64,000 nt of DNA from Rhodobacteraceae bacterium UBA6796. GTDB lineage: Bacteria > Pseudomonadota > Alphaproteobacteria > Rhodobacterales > Rhodobacteraceae. Made by a program: the position numbers and the translations under genes. How positions within the stretch are numbered: the first letter of the stretch is position 1; the number at the start of each line of letters is the position of its first letter. The notes below the pieces were generated by a model that was not told where the DNA came from, ran no database searches, and worked only from the letters and a program-made list of their open reading frames with translations. This document shows, piece after piece, positions 62,426 through 64,000 of the stretch. The stretch is from assembly GCA_002452815.1 (NCBI GenBank), contig DKFM01000006.1, forward strand, positions 124,001 through 188,000, given 5' to 3'.

Positions 62426-62749
62426 CTCCCCCTTCTCACACCGTTCGGGCCGGGAAAGCCCGACGGATTCAAATGTGGCGAAGGCCTCCATAGCACCGCG
62501 CAATAAAGTTTCACAAGCGCCGAGGTCTCTGAAATCCTTGGAAAAGTGCTGCATTTGCGACACAGGTTGATTGTATACCTTTGCGTGCCGTGGTATACCT
62601 ACACTTCTCCTTTTCTTATCAGTATCTTAACACAATATACCCAAGGGACGAAAGCCCTCCGGGCTGCGCTATTTTTTCGCAGGCGCAGAATCTGCCGTTG
62701 CGTCGCCCCCTTGGGGCCCGCGTCACCGGCGCCAGGGCGGCGGCGCGGC
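62426..62749. other. 324-bp gap upstream of pntA
   Basis: It holds the pntA control region: two T[TG]GTATACCT boxes, an AT-rich tract just upstream of them (about 62601-62645) with a possible minus-strand promoter TTGGGT-17 bp-TGATAA, and a leader of about 140 nt. Near 62705-62722 a GCCCC/GGGGC hairpin without a T-run follows the methyltransferase-like gene. No gene is evident apart from a possible N-terminal extension of pntA. Confidence 0.5.
62571..62600 (-). promoter_or_regulatory. Tandem GTATACC boxes upstream of pntA
   Basis: TTGTATACCT (62571-62580) and TGGTATACCT (62591-62600) are direct repeats exactly 20 bp apart, two helical turns, about 150-175 bp upstream of the pntA ATG. The first shares ATTGTATACC and a following TGC with the site upstream of nuoA. 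The spacing favours binding of a regulator on one face of the DNA. Confidence 0.5.
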
Positions 62750-63193
62750 TCAGATCCAGCGGCGGGTGCGCAGGCAATAGGCGTGAAACGTATCCCCGAA
62801 CCGGGCCGCGATCCGCGCCTCCTCGCCCTGAATGAAGCGCCGGGTAATGAAGGCCATGAACAGCGGAACCAAGGGCAGCGCCAGCACACCCTGCCAGTAG
62901 ATCAGCAGACCTGCCAGGATCAGCGCGTCGGCAAGATAGATCGGATTGCGCGACAGCGCGAACAGGCCGCTGGTGACCAGGGCCTGCGGATCGCGGCGCG
63001 GAATGAAAGTCGTGTGATGCAGCACCATCTGCCCCGCCGCCGCCGCCATCAGCCCCACGCCAAAGACGACCAGTGCGGCGCCGATCGGTCCCCCATAGGG
63101 CAGGCCTACCGGCACCGCCTGCGCGATCGACCAGCCAAGCGCCGCAAACAGCGCCATCCACAGCGGCGGCAGATCCAGCGCGCGCGGCATCAT
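62750..63193 (-). CDS. Isoprenylcysteine carboxyl methyltransferase/phospholipid methyltransferase-like membrane protein
   Basis: A 147-residue membrane protein with four hydrophobic segments. The C-terminal half has the signature of the ICMT/PEMT family: [19 protein letters not shown] and, at the end, [18 protein letters not shown] with RTRRWI. Such proteins methylate lipids or other substrates with S-adenosylmethionine; the substrate is unknown. The first ATG of ATGATG overlaps the stop of the upstream lipoprotein gene (ATGA). Confidence 0.85.
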   Translation of the reverse strand: MMPRALDLPPLWMALFAALGWSIAQAVPVGLPYGGPIGAALVVFGVGLMAAAAGQMVLHHTTFIPRRDPQALVTSGLFALSRNPIYLADALILAGLLIYWQGVLALPLVPLFMAFITRRFIQGEEARIAARFGDTFHAYCLRTRRWI

Positions 63194-63684
63194 TGCCGAT
63201 ACACCGTCAGTTCGGGCAGATCGGTCAGCGCCACCCCCAGCAGGCGCAGCGCGGGCAGGCTGATCTGGCTGCCCGAACCCGGCGCCCCGCCCGACGGCAG
63301 CAAGTCGACCTGCGCCGAAGCCCCGCCCCCCACCGCGACCCGCCCCTTGGCCGGCGCGCTGACCAGCGGCGTCTTGAGCCAAAAGCCCGGATCGGTCGGA
63401 TCGCCCAGACTGGCAATGGTGGTGCCCAGCCGGGTTTCGGCGGCAACCGGCGCGGCCGCAGCAGCAGCGCGCTGCGCAGGCGTTGTGGTGTCATACTCTT
63501 CGGGCGCCCGCGCGGTGGGCTTGGGCAGCGGCGCCACCGTGACCGCCTCGGGCGCGGCCAGAACCGGCGCGGGGGCCGCCGCAGGCCTGCCGCCGATCCC
63601 CAACGGGCCACACCCTGCCAGCGCGAGCCCCGCGATCACCATACCCGCCGTCGCCATTCCCGGCCTGAACATGTGCAATGCCAT
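63190..63684 (-). CDS. Putative lipoprotein of unknown function
   Basis: A 164-residue protein. A signal sequence ends in the lipobox LAGC at about residues 22-25, followed by a Pro/Ala-rich linker (about 30-80) and a C-terminal part with [21 protein letters not shown], in which I see [19 protein letters not shown]. This resembles small D-ala-D-ala-like or septal lipoproteins in layout only; I do not recognise the family. GGGAGGG lies just before the ATG. It is coupled to the methyltransferase-like gene and divergent from moaA. Confidence 0.78.
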   Translation of the reverse strand: MALHMFRPGMATAGMVIAGLALAGCGPLGIGGRPAAAPAPVLAAPEAVTVAPLPKPTARAPEEYDTTTPAQRAAAAAAPVAAETRLGTTIASLGDPTDPGFWLKTPLVSAPAKGRVAVGGGASAQVDLLPSGGAPGSGSQISLPALRLLGVALTDLPELTVYRQ

Positions 63685-63804
63685 GCCACCCTCCCGTTTG
63701 CCTGCTTGCGCAAGCCTAAGCATCTGCACCCCACCGCCACAAGCCCCGTCAGCCGCCACCACGCCCCCTTGCCGCGGCGCCGCCCGCAGCCTAGGTTTGC
63801 CGCC

Positions 63805-64000
63805 ATGGATCACGCGCCCCTCATCGACCCTTTCGCCCGCCGCGTCAGCTATCTGCGCGTCTCGGTCACCGACCGCTGCGATTTTCGCTGCACCTATTGC
63901 ATGGCCGAACATATGCAGTTCCTGCCGAAGAAAGACCTGCTCAGCCTCGAGGAACTCGACCGGCTGTGCTCGGCCTTCATCGGGCTCGGGGTCGAGAAAC
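63805..64000 (+). CDS. moaA: GTP 3',8-cyclase MoaA, 3' end cut by the window
   Basis: First enzyme of molybdenum cofactor synthesis, a radical-SAM protein. Only the first 65 residues lie in the window, but they include the N-terminal [20 protein letters not shown], with the radical-SAM cluster motif CDFRCTYC (CxxxCxxC), and [19 protein letters not shown]. The ATG at 63805 has AGG 9 nt upstream. Confidence 0.93.
   Translation, partial: MDHAPLIDPFARRVSYLRVSVTDRCDFRCTYCMAEHMQFLPKKDLLSLEELDRLCSAFIGLGVEK

Noticed and set aside
59273..62506. A 1077-residue plus-strand open frame opposite pntA and pntB.
   Set aside because: Antisense shadow of the transhydrogenase genes; His- and Arg-rich with no domain.
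62426..62563. N-terminal extension of PntA by 46 residues from an upstream ATG.
   Set aside because: The extension has no similarity to PntA, and the ATG at 62425 has a good ribosome binding site and begins the conserved domain.

Overview
The window is high-GC DNA from an alphaproteobacterium of the Rhodobacter/Rhodobacteraceae type. Three things point there: the proton-pumping NADH dehydrogenase operon interrupted by unidentified frames and running on into birA, coaX and an RNase J gene (a layout I recall from Rhodobacter capsulatus); the argS / SPOR protein / nagZ / scpA / scpB cluster; and fused pntA beside pntB. Nearly all of it is densely packed chromosomal housekeeping sequence. I see no rRNA, tRNA, CRISPR array, insertion sequence or prophage.

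Layout. 1-4404 (+): end of an RND adaptor gene and a complete RND pump. 4430-9917 (-): a basic 69-residue protein, scpB, scpA, nagZ, a SPOR-domain protein and argS. 10051-11928 (-): an NhaP-type cation/proton antiporter with an RCK domain. 12128-13660 (+): a DEAD-box RNA helicase with a terminator. 13829-33892 (-): about 20 kb in one direction, nuoA-B-C-D-E-[HhH membrane protein]-F-[lipoprotein, 20-codon frame]-G-[lipoprotein]-H-I-[CMD-fold protein]-J-[17-codon frame]-K-L-M-N-birA-coaX-rnj. 34160-41284 (-): a leucine/isovalerate catabolic operon (ivd, two 3-methylcrotonyl-CoA carboxylase subunits, a GST-like protein, HMG-CoA lyase, an enoyl-CoA hydratase) opposite a creA-like gene. 42010-45220 (-): a DegT aminotransferase with an MFS exporter, then a gph-type phosphatase. 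45337-49331 (+): glmU, glmS and an AlkD-like gene. 49336-53231 (-): a c-type cytochrome, a class I glutamine amidotransferase, a GlcG-like protein and malate synthase G. 53438-57700 (+): pepN and gatB. 57772-62425 (-): a DUF3422 membrane protein and the transhydrogenase genes pntB and pntA. 62750-63684 (-): a small methyltransferase-like membrane protein and a lipoprotein. 63805 to the end (+): the start of moaA.

The functional theme is energy and carbon metabolism. All 14 complex I subunits are present with visible cofactor ligands; the transhydrogenase balances NADH and NADPH; the leucine operon and malate synthase feed acetyl-CoA into central metabolism; glmU and glmS supply UDP-GlcNAc while nagZ recycles cell wall.

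The most notable points are the non-canonical content of the nuo operon (two tiny frames interlocked with neighbours, two lipoproteins, a cysteine-free CMD protein, and a helix-hairpin-helix domain duplicated between the NuoE tail and a neighbouring membrane protein), a shared GTATACC-type box upstream of both nuo and pnt, and a family of long intergenic palindromes with four full copies and one half copy.
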